64,000 bases of DNA from Corallium rubrum (GCA_964035015.1 OZ036005.1:12326468-12390467), one strand, 5' to 3'; counted from the stretch's first letter, positions 49,885-61,171 are shown. The notes: generated from the letters alone by a model not told the origin. Numbers and translations are program-made.

Positions 49885-50615
49885 TCTACCTAAACTTTGA
49901 AAATAATGGTTGCCCGGGTTCATATGCATGCTAATCCATGGGTGTTCATACGAACCCAGCATATTATACATCGAAAGAAAGCTTATTAAACAAAGATTAC
50001 AAATAAAATAATTTTAGATGCTCTAATTTAAAATTGACCCTGAAATAAGGTGAAGAGTGTGAGCCCGTGAACAGAAAAAAACCCACATTTAGTCAAGAAA
50101 AATATCTCATGACCATTTTGGTAAGTTATTTGTGTTTAATGATCTTTATGAACTACATAAGCAGGTGAGTGTTTTCAGCGATATAATTTGGTATATGTTG
50201 TAATGACAGAAAATCTGATGGAAAAATCAACAATATTTTTCGGTCCTAAATTTTCTCAATTTTCAAAATAGCACTGTGGACAACCAGGATGCAATATTAA
50301 AAATTCAATCGCTGAAAACAATCTCCTGCTTATGTAGTTCATAAAAATCATTAAACACAAATAATTTACCAAAATGGTCATGAGATCTTTTTCTTGACTA
50401 AATGCTTTTTTTCCTGATCACGGTCTCACACTTTTCACCTTATTTCAGGGTTAATTTTAAATTAAAGCATCTAAAATTATTTTATTTGTAAACTTTGTTT
50501 AATAAGCTTTCTTTCGATGTATAATATGCTGGGTTGGTATGAATACCCATGGATTAGCATGCATATGAACCCGGTCAACCATCATTTTCAAAGTTTAAGT
50601 AGACCCCCACGTTAT
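49885..50615. repeat. Large inverted repeat with arms of about 310 bp
   Basis: The left arm has GGGGGTCTACCTAAACTTTG, GCATGCTAATCCATGGGT and CCTGAAATAAGGTGAAGAGT; the right arm carries the complements in reverse order to AAAGTTTAAGTAGACCCCC. The spacer is about 100 bp. No frame. Confidence 0.8.
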
Positions 50616-50639
50616 TCCCAGGCAATGATTTCATTATTT

Positions 50640-51080
50640 CGGGACTATAAGTGTAACCCAATAAAGTCTGTTATTATACAATACTGATACAATCTCGACT
50701 GTGATTGGCTAAAAACCTACAGACAACTATTAATGTCTTGTCACCTACAAAATATCAAAAATTATCTGTAGCTATGACGCGCTGGCCAACGGTTTGAACA
50801 AAACAAACATGGCGGCCGTCCTTAGGAATGAAGATCATAACTCATAAGCGGATTATTCCGGCGGATTTGGCACGTTTTGTTGACGCTAAAACCACCAAGA
50901 AAAAAAAGCGAGCTATACACATACAGCTGTTAGAGTTTTAAAGCAGTGTTTGAAAGAGAAAATTGTATTTGAAAGCGAAAAAAGTTAGCGAACCTCGAAC
51001 TGCAGACGGTATGAATATTTACTATTTTTACCTAACTTTGTGAAAAACTTTCTAAAGGCTTCTACATTTATAATTGTATA
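50640..51080. other. Intergenic, nothing supported
   Basis: Contains an ACATGGCGGCCG motif near 50810 but no convincing exon. Confidence 0.35.
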
Positions 51081-51083
51081 ATA

Positions 51084-51232
51084 AAACAATTATTGAATTC
51101 GGTTATCGCATGATATCAAGAATTATCAAGGCCTCTGTTTGTGTTATCCGCCTCAGCCTTCGTCTTCGGCAGAAAACACAAACCTCGGCCTTGATAATTC
51201 TTGATATCATGCTCAATCTCATCCAATAATTG
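51084..51232. repeat. Palindrome with GATATCAAGAATTATCAAGG arms
   Basis: Left arm CATGATATCAAGAATTATCA, then AGGCC; the right arm is the inverse, with a central TTCGTCTTCGGCAGAA hairpin. Confidence 0.75.
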
Positions 51233-51239
51233 TATAGTA

Positions 51240-51845
51240 ATATCTGCTAGTCATTGAACAGGAAAAGATTGAAGCAAAACACAGCGGACGTGTAGGCCTC
51301 AAGTACGTATAGTTTCAGTCTCGCACGCTGTCTTTTGACTAGATCAGGCTTGATCATACCGCGTAGGGGACTGTAACTATACGTAGTTTAGGCCTGCACG
51401 CTTGCCAATTGTCCGCCATATTTGGCTTCAATCGACGAGACAAAGATATAAAAAACCCCACAATAATGGCGACTATTTTTGCGTTGGGTCTTGCACTTTT
51501 TCGTGAAAGAAACAAAAAAAGAGTGTAATCATAAAATTTTTGGAATATATTTATTGTCAATGTATATACATTTTTACAAAGGTAACATGCGGAAAATGTG
51601 GGCTATATCACCCTAGTTTTAGTAATTTTACAGAAAAAGAATTGTCGTAACATTGCACAAAATTTCACAATAACGGTATTATATTGTATAAAAACATAAG
51701 AGATGCTAAAATTCTATACAGAAGTCGCGATGGTCAAAATTAAAGCGAGATTGAAAGGGATTTCAAATGTGACATCTTGACTTTCTGTTGGCCCGGCAGC
51801 AATCAAGCTTAGGCCAATTTGTGTAAAACCTTGGTCTTAAAGGTT
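51240..51845. other. Intergenic, nothing supported
   Basis: Only short accidental frames. Confidence 0.4.
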
Positions 51846-51849
51846 GTTA

Positions 51850-52271
51850 GGCTAGCCCTAAACGTGGCACAATAGACGAATTTAATTCAGACGTACGAAT
51901 TTAATTGTTTGGATTTTATTCGACGAAACTGCGACGTATAACTCGATTAACTTCGACACACGAATTAAATTCGTCTGAGCCATTAAATTCCTCTGAATCA
52001 GACGGATAATGCGACATTAATGCGCGTTCAAGTTGTACAACGAATTATCGTCGCGTCGAATTAAATGTTTCTCTTCTGTCTGTAACAATTCGAGGCCATG
52101 TTTTCAAGGAATCGTTTTCAGGCTCAACGCGTGCAAGTAAAGACAATTAAATTTGACTGAAATTCGACGTTTAACTCGACGTCGCATTTACGACGCATTA
52201 CCGACGAAGTTGATTCGAATTAAATTCGTCTGAATTAAATTCGTCTATTGTGCGACGTTTAGCGTAGGCCT
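51850..52271. mobile_element. Fold-back element built on GAATTTAATTC motifs
   Basis: Ends AGGCTAGCCCTAAACGTGGC and the inverse of AGGCCTACGCTAAACGTCGC. Inner arms ACAATAGACGAATTTAATTC. The sequence is nearly all GAATTAAATTCGTC-type variants. Confidence 0.7.
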
Positions 52272-52697
52272 GAGGTAACTTGTATTTCACAATTGAATCA
52301 ATTTACAGCTTTAATGTAGTTAGACTTTCTCAAAGTCTTTTTCAAACATTTTTGACCTTTCGACATTTTTGACCTTTCGGTTCCTCTTTCCTCCCGCTTT
52401 TCCGCTCTTCCGCCTTTCCGCTCGACCGCAATAACTAGCGCTAAGACGCGGACTTGGAACAAGTCTATTTTGTAGTTTTCAGCTCAGAATATCGATCAAC
52501 ATGAGACAATCGAAGCTAAAAATAGCGTGACATATAGCTTCTTTAACTTTTTACTTGGCAATCATACTGGAGGTCTTAAAGTGGTTCTCTGATGAAAATA
52601 TTGTCGGTAATGTTCCTGCACAATCTTAAAGATATTATGGTACTTGGTAATTGTGCAAAGTTTCATTTTGAAATTCTCAAAAACAAAGTTGTTGTTT

Positions 52698-52875
52698 GGA
52701 GCGCCGCCATTGAGAAGAATGAGTTCAAGAGAACTTATGACGTCATAGACTCAACAAAAACAAAAGATAATTTTTGTTGTCAACAAAAGGGTCATTGTTG
52801 TTATTGAGTCTATGACGTTATAAGCTTGCTCGACTCATTCTTCTCAAGCTCGGAAACTTTAATGGCGGCTCTCCA
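52698..52875. repeat. Palindrome with TATGACGTCATA-type arms
   Basis: GAGCGCCGCCATTGAGAAGA and the inverse TAATGGCGGCTCTCC. Inner arms AACTTATGACGTCATAGACT / AGTCTATGACGTTATAAGC. TGACGTCA is a CREB/ATF-type site, but no gene start is near. Confidence 0.65.
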
Positions 52876-52900
52876 ATCTTCAAACTTTACACATGAAATA

Positions 52901-53567
52901 TTATACACTTGTTGACTGGCGCCGAGGGAAACATCGAGTTTTACGGACCCGAAGGCTTCAATGTCACCCGAGGGCATTAGCCCGAGGGTGACATTGAAGC
53001 CTGAGGGACCGTAAAACTCGATGTTTCTCGAGGCAAAAGTCAACAAGCGTTTTGTTATATACCAAAGACTTTTAAAATACAAAATACAAAACTGCCTTGA
53101 AACTTGCAAACAGCGAAAAGACTTACCAAAACACTTTGACTTTGTCTTCGTAATTTCAATTCAAGTCATTCAACTAAACAAATACACCAGACTCAACGCT
53201 AAGAACAGCTTTAAATTTCTCCAAGTGTTTTTCAGACCTTTGAAGATATGTATAGAAATTCTTTCTTTCAGAAAATGGACTATTTCGTACCAAACAAGCT
53301 CGAAACAAGCTCTTGTTTTCAAAATGCCCGAAGAGTCCAAAGTTCTTGATCTGATGCAATAATCGTGTATTCACGTGAACAACGCATGATTAAAGCGACG
53401 TCAGAGGGAAACATTGCACTGTTTCCCTCTTCATTGTGACGTCAGAGGGAAACAGTGCAATGTTTCCCTCGGCAGAAAGAAACATTGAGTTTGTTGAACA
53501 ACACGTGACCATGATTTGACCAATAGGATTTCGTTATTGGCAAACGAAAGTCTTTGGTATATAACAA
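52901..53567. repeat. Second copy of the 48157-48804 fold-back repeat
   Basis: Nearly identical over about 650 bp and in the same orientation. It carries about 19 bp (around 53225) that the other copy lacks, and scattered substitutions. Confidence 0.85.
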
Positions 53568-53589
53568 CACCTTTTCTTCAACGAATTTT

Positions 53590-54090
53590 GAAATGCAACT
53601 TTGCACGACTACCAACTACCATAACATCCTTAGGATTATGCAAAAACTTTGCCAACAAAATTTTCACCAGAGAACCACTTTCAAGCCTCTTTTCAGTCAT
53701 GGGAGAAACTGGCTAGCAGCTCGCTGCGAGTAGTTGCATCTAATTAAAAAGAACTGCTTGTTTAATTACATGCAAGTTCTCAAACCAGTAAGAGCTAGTA
53801 GATAGCCAGTATATAGAAATTGCAAAATTGCCAACCTGCAATCAGGCGTTATGACCTGATTACAGGTTACAAAATTGCAAGCGTGTCAACTAAAGGATTA
53901 ACATGCCAAAACCATTGTAAAAAATCCTTGAAAATTTTAATAAAAATCGAAGTAGAAATCATATTTTGTTATGTCCATCGCTGAGCATCAGCGGTTGCCA
54001 TATCTCACAGAAAAAATCTCACAGCTTGTTATTAACAGGATGTGTTCGCAACAGGCTTGCAGCAAGGCTGTTAACAGGCTATGACATAGG
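53590..54090. other. Intergenic, nothing supported
   Basis: A small hairpin CAATCAGGCGTTATGACCTGATTACAGG-like patch near 53840. No gene. Confidence 0.35.
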
Positions 54091-54091
54091 C

Positions 54092-54272
54092 AAATATTAC
54101 CAGGGTTAAGTCACGTCGGCCTGAAAAACAGAGAAAAATCTTCTCGACGTTTCGAGCGAAGGCCCTTCGTCAGTTAATCTAATTTCTCCTGACGAAGGGC
54201 CTTCGCTCGAAACGTCGAGAAGATTTTTCTCTGTTTTTCAGGCCAACGTGACTTAACCCTGGTAATATTTGG
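54092..54272. repeat. Near-perfect palindrome with hammerhead-like core
   Basis: Arms AATATTACCAGGGTTAAGTC and its complement, about 80 bp each. The right arm has CTGACGAAGGGCCTTCGCTC, then GAAACGTC (54189 on). The left arm has the same on the other strand. Confidence 0.8.
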
Positions 54273-54320
54273 ATTTCAACCGTGGCCGACGCTGTCCTAG
54301 AAGCTTTTAACTGTATGACA

Positions 54321-55065
54321 TAGGCAGTTGCGATATTGAAAAAAATCGATATATCGATATCGAAAAAAAATATCGATAATATCGACTATATCGAATTATG
54401 CAAATGAGAAAACGTAATTTAGTCAACTTGCATGTATACGCATCACAAACAGTTAAAAAGAAGTGCATGAAGCCAGTCATGGTACGTCTCAAAGATTTAT
54501 TAACAACGGTTTATCCGTTTATGAAAGTTTAAAGATATATTTACAAGCCTAATGCTTTCACAGTACGATTGTTTAATGTATATAATGTTTATAAATTTTC
54601 TGCGAGAAACACTAACATGTTTTTCCTGGCTTGGCTTGAGGTATACTCGCTTTGCCGTAACTATCTGTCCCGCTTTGCTAAAAAATCTTTCAGTTGGAGC
54701 ACTGCTCGCAGGAATCGCCAGATATCGTCGGACATACTGCGACAGGAGAGGAAAATCATTCTCATGGAATTTCCACCACTGGAGTGGGTCGTCATCTCCA
54801 TCGATCGTCGGAAATTGCAAATATCGGGCAATTTCGTTTGCTACGCGATCTCGTGGTGACTGGCCACGCACTTGTATCATAAATTCGCAATTGCCGCCAT
54901 ACACACGTTGTCTAAACTTCACCGGTGAAAACAATAATTGCCGAATAATCGGAGATTAAGTTGTTTAGTTACAACTTTCGGTATTTTCGATATGCGAAAA
55001 ATCGAATATCGATATTTTTGAAATATCGATATTTATCGAAAATATCCATATATCGCAACTGCCTA
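54321..55065. mobile_element. Small hAT-type transposon
   Basis: 16-bp inverted ends TAGGCAGTTGCGATAT. The flanks GTATGACA (54313-54320) and CTATGACA (55066-55073) agree at seven of eight bases, as expected for an 8-bp hAT target duplication. Sub-terminal regions are dense in ATATCGAT motifs. It carries a piece of transposase (next entry). Confidence 0.85.
54500..54934 (-). pseudogene. hAT transposase C-terminal dimerisation domain
   Basis: The open frame reads PLQWWKFHENDFPLLSQYVR, then RYLAIPASSAPTERFFSKAG, the hallmark of the hAT C-terminal dimerisation region, then GQIVTAKRVYLKPSQEKHVS. About 145 codons. The DNA-binding and catalytic parts are absent, so the element cannot move itself. 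Similar sequence survives in domesticated ZBED-type genes, but position inside a 745-bp element with matching ends says transposon. Confidence 0.85.
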
Positions 55066-55084
55066 CTATGACAATGCTGTTCAT

Positions 55085-56008
55085 TCAGCAAGCTGCATGC
55101 TACAAAGTTAGCATCAGCCTGTCACGTTATTTATCTCTGGTCAAGTCACAGCTATGCTATGCCACAGAGGTCTGGTCACCGGCTCTGAGTACCCACAAGT
55201 CAAAACTTGAGCGCGTTCAGAGACGGGCTACAAGATGGATCCTACAATCCAAGATAGGGGGCATGTCATACAAGGAGCGGCTCCTGGCCCTAAATCTGTT
55301 ATCACGACAGAGAAATTAAGGATCTATGTTTTTTTATAAGGCTTTGTATGGACTCTCTGATTTGAATGTTTTAAACTTTGTTTCGTTTGTTAGTCATATA
55401 GTCGTACCCGCATCTGTAATAATCCTACTCTCATGCTTAAAGTACCAACCTGTAAAACTAGTACATTTCAAGCCTCCTACTTTAACCAAATTGTTCCTCT
55501 CTGGAATTCTGTTTGTAAAATAGCACCCAATAGCCTCTGCAGTCTTGCAACATTCAAAACTGTTTTACTCGATACTTATTTATCATTATTGACATCTACT
55601 TTTGAAGTTCATATGACCTGTACATGGTCATTATACCGTAACTGTTCCTGTCACTGAGAGTAGTTTTCCAATGTACCAATTGCTTAAATTCCACGGTGCA
55701 TCATTGTGTGCGTGGCCTCGGCTTCGTTCTTTTGAATTCCATTCAGTTTTACTCATTTTTCTCTTCAGTTTTGAGTTCATAGGAATGGGGTTGGGCTGTG
55801 CGTGTGTATTGCTGCATCGTGAATTTCAAGCAATTGGTCTATGATCAACTTTACTGTATTGACTGATTTTTGATTGTTTTAATATCTATTTTTAATTACA
55901 ACGGGAAGGCGCCTGGCATGGGTCCTCGACTCCCGTTCGCGCTTTTTTCCCATTTGGGTATTTTTAAGTAATTTTATGTAAATATCCAATAAAGTCGTTA
56001 AAAAAAAC
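55085..56008 (+). pseudogene. LINE 3' end
   Basis: Reads LVKSQLCYATEVWSPALSTH, then LERVQRRATRWIL and YKERLLALNLLSRQR, stop. After a frameshift it continues QASYFNQIVPLWNSVCKIAP and SLCSLATFKTVLLDTYL. The 3' UTR includes GGGAAGGCGCCTGGCATGGG and ends AATATCCAATAAAGTCGTTA plus an A run. At least two breaks. It starts just right of the hAT element. Confidence 0.8.
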
Positions 56009-56019
56009 AAGTTGTTACA

Positions 56020-56900
56020 GTCGAACCCCTACTAAGCGGATACCTTTGGGACCTCGCTGAGGTGTCCGCTTAATCTGAGGGTTACCCAGTAGGGGTGCGC
56101 ATGTCTATATATGTAGTTTGTTTTCACTATAATTCTATAAAACAATCAATACAACACTGTCTTAAACAAGTTCACAATTCAGAGTGTTGGTCTCTCGGGT
56201 AACCTCAAGTGCTGATTACTACTGTTATTAAAGAAAACGTTAGTTTTGATATGAATTTACCCGCTTAACTGTGTATGTAACAGCTTGCGCTCTTACGCGT
56301 GTAGTCGGCGCCAGGGCGCTTATATACGCCCTATATAAACGCCCTGGTCGGCGCGGTGTAGTCGGCGCGTTCCTTGCTTAAGTTTGTGTTGGGCCATGCA
56401 ACGACGTCATCACTTCAGTTATTCAATTTCAATTCAATTTATTAATATTAACGTTTACAATTAAGTTACACACTACACTAACCCGCAAGTAGTTTTAAAC
56501 TAATCTAGGGCGGGTATAGTATCATTTACAAACATATTGTTATGAAAGGAAAGTTAATATAATATTTAAAGTAAAATGTTCGAAATGGAAAGTAAGTACA
56601 TTGTTGGATTGTTATACAAAATGAAGAGAAAAGAAAAGAAAGAGACATATATAGTGTACATATTTGATAAATATCAAATTTTAACTGAGTGCTGCTAGCT
56701 GATATTTTTTATCTTTGTTGTTATAGTAGTGACATCAACATAAGCACCCAAACTCTCTAAAATCCGGAAAAGTGTTTTTGTGTTCATCTCTGTAATGTTC
56801 TCTGTAATGATCGCCGAAGATTCGAGAAATGCTTGTATGATCGAACTTTGCACAATATACCGTATTTCTAAAGCTAGCCGCCGATTTATATATTTTATAT
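56020..56900. other. Intergenic with small repeat pieces
   Basis: Begins TTACAGTCGAACCCCTACTA, possibly a pogo/Tigger-type end, but no matching second end was found. A short GC-rich palindrome (GCGCCAGGGCGCTTATATAC) lies at 56307-56350. No gene. Confidence 0.35.
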
Positions 56901-56907
56901 TCTTTTA

Positions 56908-57750
56908 AACAAGACGCCTGCTCAGGCGCGTTCACTCGGGCTACTGATTTCTGAAAGCTTGGCGTAACCTGTGCGTACTCTGGCAAGACTATATAGCAAT
57001 GGAAATGCATACTGTAATTGCACAGATTTTGACAAATAGAATCTATGGTCTTATTTATTTGAACTGCAGCAGTGCAGGAAGCGCCGAAGATGTTTAAAAA
57101 CAACAAGGGCACAAGACCGTTTTTCTGAAAACCTATAGTGTCGGATTCGGAAGATTCAAGCGATCATTTTGATATAGAATTTATTTAAATTCGGACAAAC
57201 AGAAAATATGTTTTGAAACACACGTTTCCAAATCAATACGACACGCGACACCTACGCGATCAAAGGCAAAAGAACTTGAAAGTCGAAAAAATCATAGTCA
57301 ATCGAGATGTGGTCTGGAAACTCAGCTAAAGTCTTTGGTCTATCTTTTTGTTCGCCTTTATGCATTTTTGTGCACGGTGCATGGTCACTGAACACATTGT
57401 ATTTTAGTATAATGAACGTATTGTCCAATAGCAACGTTTCAGTTCAATCACTCAACCGTGCTATTTAAATATTAATAAACCTAAAACAAAGGATGTGCAC
57501 GGTGTAAGGTACGGTTCAACATAAAATCACAGCTCATTATAGGCGCTTTGAAGTTTGCCGAGTTTCCAGACCATATCTCGATTGACTATGAAAAAATCGA
57601 GCACACAACATGCCTTACAGTTTCACAAGGCCTGACGGGATGATGCAATAATGCCATTTTGTGGAATCCCCCAAAAAAAAGAAAAAAGGGGGGGAAAAAG
57701 CCGAAACCTAGACTCGGCCTACCACAGATAGCCCGAGTAATTAGCCTCTT
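56908..57750 (+). repeat. Penelope-like element 3' relic, interrupted
   Basis: ACAAGACGCCTGCTCAGGCG at the left and CCGAAACCTAGACTCGGCCT, then ACCACAGATAGCCCGAG, at the right, as in 14449-15145. A CATAG-ended MITE (57293-57590) sits between. Confidence 0.5.
57293..57590. mobile_element. CATAG-ended MITE with 7-bp target duplication
   Basis: CATAGTCAATCGAGATGTGG at the left and the inverse at the right (CCATATCTCGATTGACTATG). AAAAAAT lies directly before (57286-57292) and after (57591-57597). Close relative of 11675-11968. Confidence 0.85.
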
Positions 57751-57963
57751 CAGCATGAAAACAGTACTCAATACCTCCTCGAGTTATCTCTAACTAGACA
57801 CTAGGCTAGGGCCTAGTTTCTATTCCTTTCGTTTCCGCCATGAGCTTTGCCACACGTAGTCGGCTGGGGTTCTTGGGAAGACTGGGGAGAGGCTGAAAAC
57901 GAGAAGGCTTAGAAAAAGTCGATAAAGGTCATGCATGTCCAGAATCGTTTTGGCCCTTCGAGT

Positions 57964-58098
57964 CATGGCCAGAAATAAAGGACGTCAGGTCGCCAAATTA
58001 TGCGCACAAATTAGGATTATCATGGTAATTCCACACTATTGAAATTTGCTAATTTGTGCGCATAATTTAGCAATCTGATGTCCTTTATTTCTGGCCAT
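57964..58098. repeat. Palindrome with ATGGCCAGAAATAAAGGAC arms
   Basis: Left arm also has CCAAATTATGCGCACAAATT; the right arm is the inverse, AATTTGTGCGCATAATTTAG to GTCCTTTATTTCTGGCCAT. Confidence 0.8.
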
Positions 58099-58224
58099 GG
58101 TTCCTGGGATCTAATACATCTACCGTAAACAACACTGAGTGATGTCTGCGAAGATTTTACCAAAGATCTTGACGATTGAAAGAGGGAAATTCTGGCTAAA
58201 ATTCCAATTGGAGCTCGAAATTAA

Positions 58225-58526
58225 AATTTAACTGTTTAACTTTCAACTTTTGGCGGTTGCAGAAGGAAAGTTTGTGATAAGAAAGCTAGACTAGTGAAAC
58301 TTCGTTGATTCGAGGTGAGCAGGCTTGTATTATTTTAAGCAGATCGAGATGGAAATAGTAAATGTCGGGAAACACTTAGGATATCATAATATCACAATTC
58401 TTCCTCAATAAACTGCCAAGCTGGAAGGTGAAAGTGTTTACGGATTTTGCTAGGCCTTCGCCAGCGGGTCCGTTTGGATCACTTCTGATCGAAACGCGTT
58501 AACCGAGGAAGGCCTAGAAACTAGGC
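58225..58526. repeat. Inverse copy of the repeat at 15880-16225
   Basis: CTTTCAACTTTTGGCGGTTG, TTCGAGGTGAGCAGGCTTG, AACGCGTTAACCGAGGAAGG and CCTAGAAACTAGGCTA, in reverse order and strand relative to 15880-16225. Confidence 0.6.
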
Positions 58527-58650
58527 TAGATCCATCCCTTCCTACTGTTGTCAAGCCAATCTTTGTATACAGCTTCGTTCACCTTACTGTGTTGTTTTTG
58601 AACCTTGAAGAGTGAAGACCGAGTGGGAAACGGTGTTTTAAAATGAAATC

Positions 58651-59118
58651 TTAAAGTACTTATGTCACAAAAAAATTTTTTTAACTTTTGAGTAGAGGAC
58701 AAAAAGTTAGTTAATAGCTTCTTTAACATTTTTCGGTTTTCTCTTTTCATTCGCGAGATATGCGGCTCTAAACAGCAATTTTCGTGAAAATGTCGCGTAT
58801 CAACAAGAGTCTGGGACGAGCGTGGTGTGACGTAGCTTAAGGGACTTATTAATTTTAACAATAGCTTTTTAGTACTCCTTCACATGTGAATTCGAACCTC
58901 CGTCCCTTAAGCAACGTCACACGGCTGTCGCCCCAGACCCTTTTCCGTTTTTTTCTCGGGCGCGACAATTTTTTGCTAAAAGCCAATTTTTCAAGGTTTA
59001 GAGCCGCATATCTCGCGAATGAAAAGAGAAAACCGAAAAATGTTAAAGAACCTATTAACTAACTTTTTGTCCTCTACTCAAAAGTCAAAAAAAAAATTTT
59101 GTGACATAAGCACTTTAA
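58651..59118. mobile_element. TTAA fold-back element
   Basis: TTAAAGTACTTATGTCACAA at the left, TTGTGACATAAGCACTTTAA at the right. Arms of more than 130 bp include ATTCGCGAGATATGCGGCTC and its complement. Same end type as 1624-2078. Confidence 0.8.
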
Positions 59119-59119
59119 A

Positions 59120-59403
59120 ACAATTTCGTTCTTCATAGAGCCTTCGACGATTTGATTCAGCGGACACAAACATTGGTATGTTCGGAATGTCCCTTTCGAC
59201 CAATCAGAACGCTCAATTTTACATTGGTCCCCAGAGCCGTATAATTGACGCCGCAAAAGTCAACAAATTGTCTCGTTGACTTACGTAGTGTAAGAAAATG
59301 GTGAAATTGTCTTTTCATGTTTCTGATTCTGAAATAGAATATTATTGTATGTCATATACCCCATTGTTCACGTTTATCTCGAGTTTTTCCGGCACTCCTC
59401 GGC
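59120..59403. other. 3' flank of the GPCR gene
   Basis: Carries the transcript's 3' side on the minus strand. No repeat boundary recognised. Confidence 0.4.
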
Positions 59404-60363
59404 TCAAATTACGATTACTCCCTTCTTGCACCAACAACTTCTTAACAACCTCTTCACGCCTTCTCTGTAGTTCGTATTATAGGCTACATAAACTATTGGG
59501 TTTAGGCACGGTGATATATTATACAGACAACGCAGTACAGCAAAGAGGTCTGGACTAGGAGTTGTCTCCATAAAATCGGCGTAGATCTTCTGAACTATCA
59601 TGGGAATCCGTCCAACTGCGAAAACCAGTGTGATTAACAACAATATTTTTGTAAGCTTCTTCTTGTTTGATATATCTTGCAGCTGTCCAGTTGTTTGGCT
59701 GCAAATAGTTTTCGTTACATAAACACCAATAATTATCTTCCCGTAGCAAAATGCTATGACGACTATAGGAACGAAAATAGCCACAGTGTACCAAACGGAA
59801 ATGTATATGAAGTAAAAACTTACTGGTACCGGTTTTTTTGTTGCCAGTCCCATCACGAAACACGCAGGGGCCGTTAGCACGAACACGCTTATCCAAATCG
59901 CGCACATCGCAATCTTTGTGCCTCGTTTGTTCAGTCTTCGCTGTATTTTCATCGGGTGAACCAAAGCATTGTAGCGTTGAGTTGCTAACAGGGTCAATGT
60001 TATTGATGAAATTGTAGCGAAGAAAATGTATGTTGTTATAATAAAACTACGTCCCAGTGCTGTTAAGGTATCTATTGCTAGCGCAATAATGATAGAGCAA
60101 GGTGTACTTATAAGCATGAAGATAAAGTCAGAAACGGCAACACTGCACAGAAGCAAGTTGGTTGGATTTCGCATTGGTTTGTTTTTCCAAACGACCAGAA
60201 TAACCAGTAGATTACCGACTGCACCAAGTACACCCAGAAGAGCGTACATTGTTACCAGTGTGTAGTTCAATGCATCGTTCGTAGTGTAGAAAGGCCGGGC
60301 TCCCTTGCCGCTGTTTTCTGTCGTTGTGGTGCTCAGCGTTGAGCTGAAACTGGTCATGTTCAT
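59404..60363 (-). CDS. Rhodopsin-family (class A) G-protein-coupled receptor, single exon
   Basis: 319 aa, intact. The extracellular N terminus (MNMTSFSSTLSTTTTENSGK) has NMT and NYT glycosylation sites. The seven helices can be followed by family landmarks: TM1 GAVGNLLVILVVW; TM2 CSVAVSDFIFML; TM3 ending LLATQRYNALVHP, where TQRY replaces DRY; TM4 AIWISVFVLTAPAC; TM5 FVPIVVIAFCYGK; TM6 VFAVGRIPMIV, where VGRIP replaces CWxP; TM7 SPCLNPIVYVAYN, an intact NPxxY. The tail NYREGVKRLLRSCWCKKG has an amphipathic helix 8 and Cys residues that could be palmitoylated. I do not see the usual Cys at the top of TM3. Single-exon, divergent class A receptors are common in cnidarians; the ligand cannot be told. 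The flank directly upstream is a tandem repeat. Confidence 0.9.
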   Translation of the reverse strand: MNMTSFSSTLSTTTTENSGKGARPFYTTNDALNYTLVTMYALLGVLGAVGNLLVILVVWKNKPMRNPTNLLLCSVAVSDFIFMLISTPCSIIIALAIDTLTALGRSFIITTYIFFATISSITLTLLATQRYNALVHPMKIQRRLNKRGTKIAMCAIWISVFVLTAPACFVMGLATKKPVPVSFYFIYISVWYTVAIFVPIVVIAFCYGKIIIGVYVTKTICSQTTGQLQDISNKKKLTKILLLITLVFAVGRIPMIVQKIYADFMETTPSPDLFAVLRCLYNISPCLNPIVYVAYNTNYREGVKRLLRSCWCKKGVIVI

Positions 60364-60484
60364 GGCTATCCTTAATGACTTCCGTAAAGCACTCTTTAGT
60401 TAAGAAATTTACGAGAGATAATAAACTTCAAGTTGAGCCGTCCTGCCACGCGAAAGACTTGCCTATGTTTACGGAGTAACTCCT

Positions 60485-60780
60485 GCTGATATGTTATAAA
60501 TGAAATATTTACGAAGCAGCAAATTAATAGTCTTGTCTTCATAGCACTATAACATGCACCTTATGTCAGTGATATGCTATAAATTAAATATTTACAAAGT
60601 AGTAAGTTTAATAGTCCCAGGTTAATAGTCTTGTCTTCGTGACACTATCTAACGCCTTAGCTCAGCGATATGTTTTAAATGAAATATTTACACTAAGCAG
60701 CAAGATCAATAGTCCAACATTCAGAAGATAGTCTCAGTGTCTTAATAACACTAATACGTTAGTTGACATGTTATACTGCA
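60485..60780. repeat. Degenerate tandem repeat (three units of 80-100 bp) upstream of the GPCR
   Basis: GATATGTTATAAATGAAATA, then TTTACGAAGCAGCAA, recurs at about 60489, 60571 and 60667, each followed by AATAGTCTTGTCTT- or AATAGTCC-like sequence and ACACTA. Confidence 0.7.
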
Positions 60781-60784
60781 CAAC

Positions 60785-61055
60785 ATTTTCATGAAATGGA
60801 CTAATAATCCATTACTTTGCCCGTACCCCTAAAGAGCGTTTAATGATATTTTTAATTCGAAAATGGTAGGAAGTCAACTCTATAAGATTAAAAACGGGAT
60901 TGGGGGGCATTAAAATTAAAAAATCAATTGACAAAAGGCAAAAGTGCCGCTTTTTGTCATAAAGTTGAGACGCGCGGCTATATGTATGAAGTATTGCAGC
61001 TGGATAAATATCTACCAACCCGTTTTCTTTAATATGAAACTATATATTTATTACA
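60785..61055. other. Intergenic, nothing recognised
   Basis: Short accidental frames only. Confidence 0.4.
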
Positions 61056-61110
61056 TGGGCTACTGTGGTAAGCCGAGTCTCAGTTTCGGCTCGGTTCCTT
61101 TTTCATTTCT

Positions 61111-61116
<6 letters not shown>

Positions 61117-61171
<55 letters not shown>

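Noticed and set aside
52698-52875. Promoter with TGACGTCA (CRE) sites
   Set aside because: The sites are part of palindrome arms and no gene start is near.
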